From Schistosoma mansoni (taxonomy: Eukaryota; Platyhelminthes; Trematoda; Strigeidida; Schistosomatidae), in NCBI RefSeq assembly GCF_000237925.1, contig NC_031495.1:65144939-65208938 (forward strand): a stretch of DNA of 64,000 bases, given 5' to 3'. Position 1 is the first letter of the stretch; each line of letters opens with the position of its first letter. The position numbers were made by a program, and so were the translations under genes. Under the pieces are notes generated by a model. It did not search any database. It worked only from the letters and a program-made list of their open reading frames with translations, and was not told the origin of the DNA. This document shows positions 11,493 to 23,387 of the stretch, piece by piece.

Positions 11493-11618
11493 ATTTTTTT
11501 TTCTAGTTAGTGTTTTTTAGCGAGTTAGTTTTCTACTGTTTGGGGTCGCTAACCGCATGTCCAACCCTCCTATTTTACCCGGGCCCGGCAGTAGCCCCAA
11601 AGGGCTCTAGGCGGAGTT
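11493..11618 (-). repeat. Family D: 125-bp retroposon resembling an RTE LINE 5' end
   Basis: Read on minus it runs from the CTCCGCCT side through GGGTTGGACATG and GTTAGCGACC to ACTCGCTAAAAAACACTAAC and a run of nine A. It is bordered by ATAATATTTA (11483-11492) and ATAACATTTA (11619-11628), a 10-bp duplication with one change. It is the same unit as 35702-35825. The same sequence forms the 5' part of the SR2-like LINE at 40830-41935. Confidence 0.75.
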
Positions 11619-12833
11619 ATAACATTTAGCACACCAAACATTGAAGCTCAAATCAAAAGTTGAAACCCTCATCTAATAATTCGTGAGAGTACAATATTAC
11701 TTCTATGAATTTCACAGATAACTCCTGGTTCAAGCCATCTCATCAATGCCACCCCAACATTCTTTAAGCTTTTCAGATTGTTGAAGAGAGCAAGAACGGT
11801 GGCTTTAGAAAATAATGTGAATTTGTTGTGATCACAAAGGATTCCAAATAAGTTAATTTATGTATTTCCAATCCATTTTGTAAATTTGGCCTTTAAATAT
11901 TTCAGGTTGTTAGCAGTTGACTAGAACATGATCAACATAACATGAGTTCATGTCATCCTACTTAAATCTTTGTTCTTGCTCTCTCCAAGATAATAAAAAC
12001 AATTGTGGATCTAGTTTTCAATTTGTCTTTGACTAACAAGCAGAGAATTTTAGAAAATCTAACTATTACTTAATCGAATCCCTCCAAGTCTTATTTCACC
12101 CTGAAAATGATAAATCATGATGAATAGCAGTTTGTTACGCTTGTAATACACTGTCTACCTCTATATGCGTTGATAACTTGTGTGGGTAAATTGGAAAAAA
12201 GCTAAGGACGACCAAAGCGAGATGAAATATCAGGATATCGACTGTTGAATTGATGGTTTTATTACTTCGACTTTCCTGGTATTTGTCCTGATAACTTTAT
12301 CGTACTGTACTGACTTGATGTGACATCTCGAGTTGACTCCTATATGTTCCAAGTTTCGCTATGTTTATGACTGGCTTAGTGAATATATCGTTTATCTCAT
12401 TCATTACAAACTAATTTGACCAAATTACTCATAATTCTTTCAGTTTTATTTGTTTGATTACTTTTCAGTACCTGGCAGTGAATACCATAAACAGAAGTTA
12501 GAAGTAAGTTAGCTTACTTGCTTTTTTTATTCAGTATTTCATCTTAATTTACTAACATGTAACGCCTCCACTGATCGTTACTAGATTTAAAATACCTGAA
12601 ATCAATCCCATATGAGGTCGTGGATGCATATTGCCAAAAGAGAGTCATAAACTGGGATGAAACAATGTTCAGTCAGTTCTGACTGGTTTTCACTGTGTTT
12701 TTTTTCAATCGATTCAAACTGTTAATACAAATCGACAATCTTAATAATTATGAAAATGTATAGTGGAAAAAATAATCGAAGTTATTTATTAAAGTTCATA
12801 TAATAGGAACATTTTCAGTCATCCAGTGTAACA

Positions 12834-13058
12834 TTCATTTAGTATTGTTTGTTTGAATCTTCCCATCGATGTGTTAGGACTGCAACTGGTCAGTCGCTAA
12901 TTGGCATATATGCATACTGTGCGTATTGCCTCGATAAGGCTTAATTCACAAGCGTGGTAAGCAAAGATGGATGCAGGTACATCCAGCTGACGAGCCCCAA
13001 ATAGGACGAAGTGGCGCGCGTCCTGGATTCCACTGTTAGCCACTATCCATCTTTGCTT
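12834..13058 (+). repeat. Sm-alpha-like element with 13-bp target duplication
   Basis: Flanked by exact copies of ATCCAGTGTAACA at 12821-12833 and 13059-13071, so both ends are defined. The leader (from TTCATTTAGTATTGTTTG) and the terminal GCCACTATCCATCTTTGCTT frame a hammerhead at 12975-13025. Compared with the intact copy at 17931-17975, the tRNA-like region between leader and ribozyme is missing. The core CTGACGA is kept, but stem II begins GCCC and the GAAAC strand has become GAAGT, so activity is unlikely. Confidence 0.8.
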
Positions 13059-13255
13059 ATCCAGTGTAACAGTTTTCATTTAAAATTTGAAATAAAACAT
13101 CATTTGTTTTTAAATGAGTATTTAGGTTTCACTACCAAGGTTTGATTTGATAGTTTCAAATAAATTGAGCATTAGGTAGAACATATTAGAGCGAATAGTT
13201 TCACAGTATTTAAGCGCCGAGTTGATGTAAGACATTAAATAGGAAGAAGAATATG

Positions 13256-14136
13256 TATTTGTAAAATCTCAGCGAAGTGAATTTGAAGTAAATCCAACGT
13301 TTCGCCTAGCAATCTGGTCCAAGCTTTTCCAAGGAATTTTAATCAAACATCAAAATTATCGAATATAAATAAATAGACAAGAGACAATATATATTGTGAA
13401 TGAAATTTCTTCTCTCACTACTTACGTTTCTATACAATATGTTATATTAACACTTATCATTTCACACATCATAAATCTCTTACACACTAATTAATACATA
13501 TACCTAGTTTAGACATTTTTTAACGTTGAATAGATGACCTATTCAGTGTACAATGAACCGGAGAACCATGTACTACTTATTTATATTCGGTAATTTTGAT
13601 GTTTGATTAGAATTCCTTGAAAACGCTTAGAAACAGATTGCCAAGCGAAACGTTGGGTTCTGCTTCAAATTCATTCGCTGAGATTTTACAAATATATTAT
13701 TTCGATAATGTAATAAAAAGACAAAGATTATCAGAACTATGTGATGGGATATTAGCGCAATACATTTCGAACAATCTGATGACACATATACTTGTTAAGG
13801 ACATTTATATATAAAAATAAAAGGTCAACTACACTAGAAATGGGGGGTTAGAGTAGACAAGGTTAATAATAATAATGTGAAAACAATTTGACACCTAATC
13901 ACTCTGGATAATCAGCTAATATTACCAGGGTAGGTTTAAAGAGAGAACAAACTGTTTTTGATTACACAAAGGAGGTTTGAATTTTCGTATGGCTAAGGCT
14001 TCAATATTTTCATTTATATATATATGTTCTTAACAAGTTGATTATGTATGATCAAATTGTTCGAAATGTATTGCACTAATATTATCATCACATAGTTCTG
14101 ATAATCTTCGTCTTTTTATTACTACATTATCGAAAT
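13256..14136. repeat. Double fold-back repeat
   Basis: Two inverted pairs stand side by side. Arm 13256-13374 is repeated in reverse at 13572-13692, and arm 13699-13813 is repeated in reverse at 14015-14136, each with a 200-bp AT-rich spacer. Matching marks include AACGTTTCGCCTAGCAATCTG against CGAAACGTTGGG, and CGATAATGTAATAAAAAGAC against its complement near 14120. The arms differ by scattered substitutions and small indels. The short open frame 13617-13814 spans the middle and is not convincing. I cannot assign a known family. Confidence 0.7.
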
Positions 14137-14774
14137 TTATCAAAGGGACTAATTGCTTTAAATATATTATTCCTATTTCATTCTATTTGTTTATTATAAC
14201 TCATTAGTTGTAAACTCATTACTACAATGATATTAAATAATAACCAAAATCTAATACTTTCTATTCAATGAATAATAGAGTATTCTATAAATGTGATTAT
14301 CATTATATTATACAGATTAACTATGAACGACATCTAATCCTTGAATAATCGAATTTACTACTGATTATAAGAATCTATTTTACCAATTTAAGTCATATCG
14401 AGAAAAAGAAAGAATAAATTTTCTTTCAAAAGTGATTAATCTACATACAATCTGTAGGAATTGACACAATTTATTATGGTCTACAAGTAACTACGTGATA
14501 ATCCATACACATTTAAGGACAGATTATCTCCTTGTTAATATGGTTATTACATGACAACTAAAATGAATGATGAATTTTTATTATGAAATATGGTTTAAAT
14601 TAAAAATTAAAGTTTGAAAATTGTAAACTGAGCAAATCGAGTTTTTTTCTGTTACTAAGGTTTGGACACTGGTAAATCTTAAGACTGAAGTAGTTAATTT
14701 TTGTCTATATGAAGGGCGCTTGATCTGTATCTTTGTGTTGTCTGTATGAACGTGGGATATATATATATATATAT

Positions 14775-15292
14775 AATTTATTTAAACACATAAATATTGG
14801 TACAAGGAAGCACCAGATAAATATGCGCCTCACAAATCTCATTTGATTTGTGTGAGGGCCGTGATACTGCCCAGATGCCCGAACTGAAGCAGGTGGTTTG
14901 CTTAGGGAGCCACTCCCCGAGCCTTTGACCTAGAGGTCTAATCCACAAGGCAGTGGAGCATCTTAAGGAGGTGCAGTCCCATGGTAGCCGGTGACCAACG
15001 AATGATTCGTACGCCATTTGTTCCCTCAGGATACTGTAGACCATGTGCACCATTGGTTTGGAATCAGGGTTTTCCAACTCTTCTAGGTGGACCCCCCATG
15101 TACACAAACCCAATTAAAGAGCCGTACATTGGCTTTTCGTCCTCTCAATTTCGTAAGCAACACCCCCGCCACGAGAAGGCAGTGAGTAGGACTTTCCTAG
15201 CAGAGGCTATATATTCGCGTGGCCATGTGAGAGCATTTCGAGAGGGAGAGCGGCCTCTCCCCACTCTCGGCCGTACCAGGGCATTTGGGGGC
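14775..15292 (-). repeat. Family A retroposon, full length
   Basis: Full-length copy on the minus strand: the tail (TTTAAATAAATT in sense) lies at 14775 and the GCCCCCAAATGCCCTGG start at about 15292. It sits beside a (TA)n run at 14758-14774 that obscures any target duplication. The 111-codon minus-strand frame at 14778-15113 reads through the body but is broken in other copies, so it is not counted as a gene. Confidence 0.85.
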
Positions 15293-16061
15293 ATGTATAT
15301 ATAGTAATAATTTAAACTCGTTGAATAAACAGTAGTTCTTACATTACATAGTAGATTAGTGAACGCAATCGTAGAGTTTGGAACGATGAGTACTGGATTT
15401 GTGAAACAATAGCATTATGATTCGGATGAATTCAGCAAATGAATTTCAAATAGAGCGAAATATATACAATAAATTTAACTGGTAGTTTCGGTTTAAGTAT
15501 ATTTATCATCTGATATACTTAAGTTATATGAAAGTCTCTTTCTTATTAATTGTAATTTCAAAATAAAATATTACTCAAAACATGGGTAGAATGTGATAAA
15601 ATCTTACCTCAATTTGACTTGATCATCGTATTCAATACTTCGGTTTATCTGATTTAATCCAGTAACTACTTCATTATGATAATTAGAAGTATTCGAATTA
15701 ATGTGCTAATTAAAGATTCCTGAAATAGTGTAATTTAAGGCAGGTAGAACTAGATAAGCACAAATGAATGTATTTTATTTTTAATTCGTAATTAGCGGGC
15801 CATCAACTACAAAGGAATCATTAGTTCATACAAATAGCGCATTCATAGACTTTCGATTATTAAATCGTAACCAAAATATGTCTTTTTAAAAGTTAATTAT
15901 CGAAAATCTATTATGTATGATATTTTGACAGATTGTTCAACAACTCACTCTCAGTTGCAATTTTTTAATAAAAACTGTATAACTTTAAATATAGGAGATA
16001 AAGTTTTGTCCAATCTACGACATTACATGGTTTTTTGTACACTCATCACGTGATATAGTAT

Positions 16062-16496
16062 CTTGCCAGGGAAGTTCTACTCACTGCCTTCTCGTGGCCA
16101 CAGTGTTGTTCACGAAAATGAGAGGACGAAAAGCGAATGTCCGGCGCTTTAACCGGGTTAGTGGACACGGATAGTCCACCTAGGGGAGTTGGATAACCCT
16201 GATTCCAAACCAATGGTGCACATGGTCTCCAGTATCCTGAAGGAACGAATGGCGTATGAACCTATTGTTGATCACCGGCTACCATGGGACTGCATCTCCT
16301 CATGATGCTCCACTGTCTTGTGGATTAGACCTCTAGGTCAAAGGCTCGGGGAGTGGCTCCCTAAGCAAACCACCTGCTTCAGTTCGGGCATCTGGGCAGT
16401 ATCACGGCCCTCACACAAATTAAATGAGATTTGTGAGGCGCATATGTATCTGGTGCTTCCTTGTACCAATATTTATGTGTATAAATAAATAAATAA
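16062..16496 (+). repeat. Family A retroposon, 5' truncated
   Basis: Starts within the family at TTGCCAGGGAAGTTCTACTC and continues to the TATAAATAAATAAATAA tail. About 90 bp of the 5' end is missing compared with 28779-29297. Confidence 0.8.
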
Positions 16497-16819
16497 TATA
16501 AAATAAATAGTACCATGTTTGAAAATGTATATTCAGTGTATGTAAAAAAGTGTTTCTAATTCACTTTCGAATACTTTGTTCTAATTTTTGCACATAATTA
16601 GGCAAACTTGTATTAGTTCATTTCTATTTAGTAAAGATTCACCATTACACAAAATCATCTGACTGTCTTAATCATTTTATATCATCTTCCAGAATTTCTT
16701 ACTTTTCATATTCTCTCTTTTTCTGATTAACTTTGTTGTTTGTTATTATTTTATTCAAATACAATTATGTGTGTGTTTAGAATGGTTAGACAGATAGTAA
16801 GATGACTAAAAAGACATTT

Positions 16820-16992
16820 TTCATAGTTGAAAGCGTGAGTCAATTGAAGCTAGACCATCATGGAAAACCTGGAAACACTGGACGGTCGTTTCGTCCTATT
16901 ATGGGACTCCTCAGCAGTGGTGGTCTAGCTTCAATTGACTCAAGCTTTCAACTATGGAAAATACTAAATCTTCACAAAACCCCTTCTGATAA
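16820..16992 (-). repeat. Family B fold-back form with intact-looking hammerhead
   Basis: Two family B arms face each other (AGTCAATTGAAGCTAGACCA near 16839 and TGGTCTAGCTTCAATTGACT near 16921) with a hammerhead between them on the minus strand at 16875-16919. Read in sense: CACTG, CTGAGGA, GTCC-CATAATA-GGAC, GAA, ACGACCGT, C, CAGTG. Stem I, stem II and the core match the consensus and stem III can form ACG/CGT. Near-identical flanks (AAAAAGACATTT, AAAAAACATTT) suggest a target duplication. It lacks the tRNA-like body of longer copies. Confidence 0.75.
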
Positions 16993-17903
16993 AAAACATT
17001 TGTAATATGAATATTGTAAAATACATTATTCTTATTATCCAGTGTTTGTATATAATGTAATAGTTTCTGTATGTATATGCTCATCTTTATTCATATATAA
17101 TGTAACTAAGTGAAAGGTTATATGAATTGTTTACTGATCTGTTATCAAACTTTATAAAAAAAAATATTTGAATAGACCAAATTATGTGTTAGTTGTCTGG
17201 TCATGTACATGTAAATAATTTAACATTGATGTATCTAAATTTTCTCTTGGTAACATGTACTTCGTTTGTTTATAAGAAAGAAAGGCAAATACCTTCGAAT
17301 AGAGGAGGTGAACACCACAATTTATGTTGGATAACAATAATAACAATACGGTCAATTATTTCCATTTATTCATTATTAATTTCTGCATGAAATTCACAAC
17401 AATACATAGTGGACCGTTGGTTTGATTGCACAAATACATGCAAACCATTGTTTTGGTCAGATCAAGTTGATCCAATCTACTTTAATGTTAGTAGTAAATT
17501 GCACAACACACGGATAAGTAAATTCACACTTCTATCAATTAATACATAAATACATATCTATGTAATAATCGGATTAGTTTGACCCAGTATCAATGACACG
17601 TTTTTTCACCGATTATTATTCACATGTATTAGTAGAATAGTACCATGACCTACTCTATTCATTTTTAAATACAAAATATGAATAATCATTTTTTTTGTGT
17701 GCCAAAGATAGCTGAAGTCGAACCAATGATCATTAGTATTACCTGGCTGGTTTTTTGGTTAATTGTAAGTTAGACATAATAGATTAAAATATAAAGTTTC
17801 AAGTTTCCATCGGATTTAATAGTTAATGGTAACTCATTACATAATAAAATTAAGGAATACTTTAAAGTCTTATTTTAATTTATTGGTAACTCTAAGCATT
17901 TAG

Positions 17904-18178
17904 CAGAGATGGATAGTGGCCAGCAGTGGAATCCAGGACGCGCGTTTCGTCCTATTTGGGACTCGTCAGCTGGATGTACCTGCATCTCAGAGTTGATGTT
18001 CACTCTGGGACTCCAACCCAGTACCTTTCGCTAGCCACTATCCATCTTTGCTTACCATGCTTGTGAATTAAGGCTATATCGAGGCAATACGCACAGTATG
18101 CACATATGCCAATTAGAGATTCACCAGTTGCAGTCCTAATCATCGATGGGAAGATTCAAACAAACAATACTAAATGAA
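17904..18178 (-). repeat. Sm-alpha-like element, intact hammerhead, 13-bp duplication
   Basis: Flanked by exact TCTAAGCATTTAG at 17891-17903 and 18179-18191. In sense (minus): leader TTCATTTAGTATTGTTTG, a short tRNA-like stretch with the B-box region GGGTTGGAGTCCC, then the ribozyme at 17931-17975. Its parts are ATCCAG, CTGACGA, GTCC-CAAATA-GGAC, GAA, ACGCGCGT, C, CTGGAT. All conserved core bases, the GTC cleavage triplet and the stem I pairing are present, and an outer GCAG/CTGC helix closes stem I beyond an internal bulge. This is the known schistosome type I hammerhead. Confidence 0.9.
17931..17975 (-). ncRNA. Type I hammerhead ribozyme (Sm-alpha class), intact by inspection
   Basis: Self-cleaving RNA motif. 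Predicted cleavage follows the GTC just before CTGGAT. Stem III is the 8-base self-complementary ACGCGCGT with no loop to spare, so a monomer can hardly form it; two molecules pairing through it would give a better dimeric ribozyme, as known for hammerheads with minimal stem III. Confidence 0.9.
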
Positions 18179-18289
18179 TCTAAGCATTTAGGTATTCTGT
18201 AAACTTCGATTACTTAGATTAATTACGGTTATACGGTATGGATGGTAAGGAAATAAGGTAACATTCTAATTGAATAAATTTCGGTAAAG

Positions 18290-18460
18290 TTGTATTGAGA
18301 CTACAACTGGAATCCATAACACACATTTTGTCCTACTTGGGACATGTTATCTGGACTTATTTGAATCACGATGTTATAGTTTACACGGATATTCTAACTT
18401 AGTACGGAATCTCTTGATCGCCAACGTATTAACCACTGAGCTACTGAGTTCGCTTGGTCA
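18290..18460 (-). repeat. Old Sm-alpha-like copy
   Basis: Recognised by ordered remnants: ACTGGAATCC near 18307, TTTTGTCCTACTTGGGACA over the ribozyme core, and a pol III-like CACTGAGCTACTGAG near 18436. It is about a quarter diverged from the copy at 17904 and its ribozyme is destroyed. Confidence 0.5.
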
Positions 18461-19029
18461 TTAAAGCATCCAATGAATATAATAATAATATATTCTGAAA
18501 ATAATAATTACAGAATTCACACCAGTTTACAGGCATGATTAATTTGATATAAATAGCAACATTAGATGTAGAGAACAAACATGTGATATAAGATTGTTTT
18601 AAGTTTGCTAGTTCAGTAATTGTTAAGTAGTTTATTTATGACATGTATCACGGCAATCCAATGCATCAGCAGGGAACTTTTAATTTTTTGTTTCTTAAAT
18701 GGATAGCCTGTTGGTTTATGAACGGTGTTCTTTAAGGTTATTTCCAATGCCAGGATGAATTATTGATAATTATCTACAACTAGAGAAAGTAAAATTAAAA
18801 CAGAGAGCATGGAACAACAAAACAATGGTTGCCAAAATATGCCGGTCAGGTTTACCACTGTTCATGTTAGATATTATTATGACGTTTGAACTATCCTATT
18901 GTTGATATTAGAAAGTGAGTCTGATCAGTCTCGTCCAGGATATGTGGAGTCGATCAAATGGTCTTGGTATTGTCATCTAACCACCGATTCTAATAAAATT
19001 GGACCCTTAGAAATGAATATATTTCAAAT

Positions 19030-19625
19030 ATGAACAATGTCTCAGTTAAAAATTTACCTTGGTGGTTGGTATAAACGAATTCCTCGCCTGGTCTGTACTG
19101 GTGTCGTGCGTCCCAAAGCGTAATTTAGAACGCCGTTTCAGAAGACCATGAATAATACTTCGTGAACTCGGATTGTCCGCATAGGTGGCATAATGGGACA
19201 AAAATTGATACAGGAAAGGGGTTGGTAGTAGAGACGACAAATATTAGTAGTTGAAAAAGGGATATAGTTGTAATTAAAGTATTATCGAGTGTTGTTGAAG
19301 GTTTGCCTCAATCTGTGGGACAAGATGACGTGCTCCATTTTTAAGACTGATTCTTTATAACCTCCTAACGTCGTGAGGATCAGCAGCGTTGCGGCTCCCG
19401 GAAGGAATTGCCTTACTGCCGATGCACCCCAGTAAGAGTTTGCTATCGGATCTCAAGTTTCTGCTTTTAGTTTTACCGTCCTCTAGCTGACCAGACATGG
19501 TACTAGCTGAAGGAATTAATGCTCCACTCAATACACCTCGTTTTGGTTACCACTATAAAGAAGTTCAACCACCACGTCCAGGCACCAGCTACAGTCGGAT
19601 ACGGCTACAAAGTACCAGGCTGTAA
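19030..19625 (-). mobile_element. LINE 5' region, related to the (TGAC)n-tailed family
   Basis: The minus strand carries CCTGGACGTGGTGGTTGAA near 19583 and GGTAAAACTAAAAGCAGAAAC near 19468. Both match the 5' region of the LINE at 54372-56505 (GACGTGGTGGTCGGGCTTG, GGTAAGACTAAAAGCAGCAAA). A 64-codon frame follows at 19046-19240. No endonuclease or reverse transcriptase part is attached. Probably a diverged relative from which only the head is left. Confidence 0.5.
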
Positions 19626-20185
19626 CAATCCTATTTCTTAATGCTTCCAGATTTTTATTATTTTTCAATGAATATTACCTTGTAGTTTAAGCTGACTCTA
19701 AACCATTTAGAACATCTGAATACAATCAGCTTGTTTGGTCTCTAATTACTAATTGCTTATGTTAATTATAATTATAAACAATTACTTTTCTGTTCATTAA
19801 AGTGAACAGCTTTATTTATTTTTTTTTTGTAAACTAATGAAGTAGATTTCACACTACGTTTTAGTGTTGCTTTAAACAATAACGGTCTAGAAATACAGTG
19901 TCTCTGTTTTAATCACTTGGACACATTTTATAATAATAATAATAATTTCAACTACTATTATTAATATTACTAGTAGTAATTACTACTAGTAATTTCATGT
20001 TAACCATAGGAAAACTGAATTAGATACAAGCCTACTATAGTTTGGTGTAAATAGGTTTTCTCCAAAAGTTTTTTTTCTGTTTACAGAAAGGGTTTTAAGT
20101 TTTCGAGAGTTTGTTTACCAACTACATTTTTATAGTTGTAACAATTTTGAATAAAAATTTACTTCATATGGGATGGTTGATTAGA

Positions 20186-21288
20186 GCCCCCAAATGCCCT
20201 GGTACAGCCGAGAGTGGGGAGAGGCCGCTCTCTCTTTCTCTCTCGAAATGCTCTCACATAGCCACGCGAATATATAGCCTCTGACAGGGAAGTCCTACTC
20301 ACTGTCTTCTCGTGGCGGGGTGTTGTTTACGAAATTGAGAGGACAAAAAGCGAATGTCCGGCGCTTTAACCGGGTTGGTGGACACGGAAAGTTTACCTAG
20401 GGGAGTTGGATAACCCTGATTCCAAACAAATGGTGCACATGGGCTCCATTATCCTGAAGGAACAAATGACGTATGAATCAATCGTTGTTCACCGGCTACC
20501 ATGGGACTGCATCTCCCTACGATGCTCCACCCGACCGTTGCTTCTACCTTGACGTGGTGGTCGGGCTTGCCTATCGTGATGAAGCAATCGAGCTATGCTG
20601 GCTGGAACAATCGTTCCTCGAGGTCCTACCATGCCAGACAGGTCGGTTGAAGAGCGGTAAGACTAAAAGCAGCAAACCCAAGTTCCGAAGGCGAAGTCGT
20701 ACTGCTGACTGTACAGAGGTGTGACAGCAGTAAGGTGTTTCCTTCAGACAACCAGCATGACAGCGATGCTGCCTTCCCACAAGGAGGGGTGGGGTTAGAA
20801 AAGGTCGACCCTAAAAATGCACACCTCGCCTTATCCCACGGATATCCGTCTCCGGCGGTAAGGTTTTTTTTGAAGAACGGAGCTAACACAAAAACTACCC
20901 ACAAAAAGGTCGTGTGTGACCGACCTCAAGCAGTTGTCCCTTGGGCACTGCGGTCACGCTCTCAGGTCATCAAGACCACTTCTAACCCAATTTCGTTTTC
21001 AGGTACCTCTAGAAGAATCCTTCCACGGTGTGGGCAATCGGGAAGTGATAACTGCCCTCATACCTCTAACAACACTCAAGACCACTGACTGACTGACGAT
21101 GCTCCACTGCCTTGTGGATCAGACCTTTAGGTCAAAGGCTCGGGGAGTGGCTCCCTAAGCAAACCACCTGCTTCAGTTCGGGCATCTGGGCAGTATCACG
21201 GCCCTCACACAAATCAAATGAGATTTGTGAGGCGCATATTTATCTGGTGCTTCCTTGTACCAATATTTATGTGTTTAAATAATAATAA
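20186..21288 (+). repeat. Family A retroposon interrupted by a LINE-derived insertion
   Basis: The family A sequence runs from GCCCCCAAATGCCCTGG to 20530, is broken by a 565-bp foreign segment (20531-21095) and resumes at 21096, ending TTTAAATAATAATAAA. The repeated ACGATGCTCCAC on both sides of the break is the target duplication, and removing the insert plus one copy restores the family A sequence seen at 29100-29120. Confidence 0.85.
20531..21095 (+). mobile_element. Head-plus-tail non-autonomous LINE derivative
   Basis: The segment aligns with the first 550 nt of the LINE at 54372-56505 (on its minus strand): GACGTGGTGGTCGGGCTTG, GGTAAGACTAAAAGCAGCAAA, CAGGTACCTCTAGAAGAA. It then stops abruptly and ends in ACTGACTGACTG, the same (TGAC)n tail that closes the full LINE. 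It is bounded by 12-bp duplications (20519-20530, 21096-21107). It has no endonuclease or reverse transcriptase, so it was moved by enzymes supplied in trans. The 117-codon frame 20735-21088 inside it has no recognised domain. Confidence 0.8.
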
Positions 21289-21339
21289 AGCGTTTTAGTA
21301 ACTAGCCTCTTAACTTCATAAATATTTTTGTAAAGGTTC

Positions 21340-21490
21340 ATGTTTCTCCGTTTTTGATGTTAGAGATTGTAATAGATCTCCTTTTTTGGCATGTATGCAT
21401 CCTGAGTGGGTTACCTTAAATTGTACTTGCATCTAAATGTTGACAATCACACTGAGACTCGAACCAAGAACCTTTAATTAATTAGACACA
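21340..21490 (-). repeat. Old Sm-alpha-like remnant
   Basis: TTGCATCTAAATGTTGACAATC and ACTGAGACTCGAACCAAGAACC (on plus) correspond to the Sm-alpha-like leader and B-box region TGCATCTCAGAGTTGATG and TGGGACTCGAACCCAGTACC at 27525-27570. The ribozyme part at 21385-21420 is beyond recognition. Confidence 0.45.
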
Positions 21491-23387
21491 CTTTATAGCA
21501 ATAGTGGTTAATGTTATTATTATAGGGTTTTGGTGGGGATTATGAAATTCCCTTAGTTTCAATCACGAACTGATGTTAAATAAACCACCATTAAAAACTA
21601 GGAATCACTGAACAGTGTTTTCGTCCTAATATGGTGATCTTCAGCCATGCATATCCATGACCTTATTAAGGAGGAGTCCGTTATCAGAAAGAATCAGTTG
21701 TCCAATACCCTTTGGTTTTCAATGGTGGTTCAGCTAACATCAGTTCTTGATTTGAACTGTGGAAAGTTAACTTTATTATTAATTTTAAGGTTTTATAATC
21801 GATTTGATTGTTCCATAAACAATGTTATCCATCTGATGAGTATTGCATCAGAGGAAACTCTCGTTCTAGTCTCCATTGTTAGTCACTATTGAAATTAATT
21901 GAAATCCACTTTACTAGTATATAATTCTTCCATACTTATTGTTGTTATTCTACTAATCTTCATTGATATATAAAGTATGTCCATTGGTGATAAATAATTA
22001 TTGCCACTGTTTCTTGATTGAAAGCAACTGGAGAATCGATGAAGTTAATCAGTTCATATTACTTATTCTTGCTTTGCTTAAATATATGAAGGACAAAAAT
22101 AATGAACATAGATGTTGAATTTCGATGAAGACACCGCAATAATATTTTGTTTATTTTGAAGTTCTTCTAGTCCAGTAAGATTATTATCAGTCACAGGAGA
22201 AATGAATAAAACGCTTTCGCATATATCTTTCAGCATACTCAGGTAATGTGCCCCAACTAGAATCTTCTGAAAATCACTACCCAACCTTAATCAAAACTAT
22301 TTCACGCTATCTGTAAAAGTTCAATGATTTGGGAAATAGGAATAAATGTAAACTGTATAAATATTCATAAACATAAACTAAATGATAAACAACACAACTG
22401 TCATTTAGTGTAACTCAACAGGAAATTCAAGTTGATTTCAGTAATATAAGTAATATTCCAAATAGAGCAAAGAAAACAACTAAGTTATGAAAATAAAATT
22501 GTTTAGAGTTATTTTCTACTAGAAAATGAATTTTTATAATTGATTGACAGATCACTTACCTAATTTACTAATAACCCGATTTAAGTAGTCATATTATTGA
22601 ATAATACAATGAAAGGATATCTTTTTATTGTATTTGATAGTGTCTTTTATCCGGAATTGATAAAAAAATTATTTAAACCAGTTGATACTTTTATTTTGAA
22701 CATATTGTAAGCTCAGGACATCGATCTGCAGATTCTTTTACTGAGAACATTAGTAATTTCCTAGAGATATATACCTACACTATATTGTAAACTCTTTAAT
22801 CATCCACAACTCATAACCTAAATATAATGGGTACGAAAACAGTTTGCTAGATCTTACTTTTTTTTTAAATCATGACATTTGTATCCTCACAGTCTTCTCT
22901 CTTACGTAATTAGATTTCTTTTGATTATCATTCAGATTACATGTTTTCTATCATTTTAATATTTAGGTTAATGATATTCACATTTATTCTACTTTTTTAA
23001 AGTTCCCTCTTGTAACTATTTAGTTGCTAAACCATCTAATCAATTTTTTTTGTGATTACAGTTCACTATAGTACTTTTTATATAAACAATTTTATCAATT
23101 AACTATCATCTGATCTAATAATGAAAAAGAATAATTAAGCTTTATGTGAATATGAATTAAGGATTGTTATAAATATGAAAATGACAAGTTATGTAATGTA
23201 TACCTCTAATCAATTTGTGTAGGTCAATCGAAATTATCTAATTTAATAGTTGAAATATAATATACAGAACATGTAGTGTAAAAGAAATAATATAATTAAT
23301 AATCGGATCAAACATTTAATTAAGGATAATAATAATAAAAAGTTATGAAATAATTGTTTTACTTTCAATTTACTCTAATTATGTAGA

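Noticed and set aside
14778-15304. Overlapping open frames in a family A copy
   Set aside because: Other family A copies carry stops in the same frames; there is no shared intact protein.
20735-21088. Open frame on plus, 117 codons
   Set aside because: Lies in the head of a LINE-derived insertion, has no domain, and the matching region at 55850-56460 is not open.
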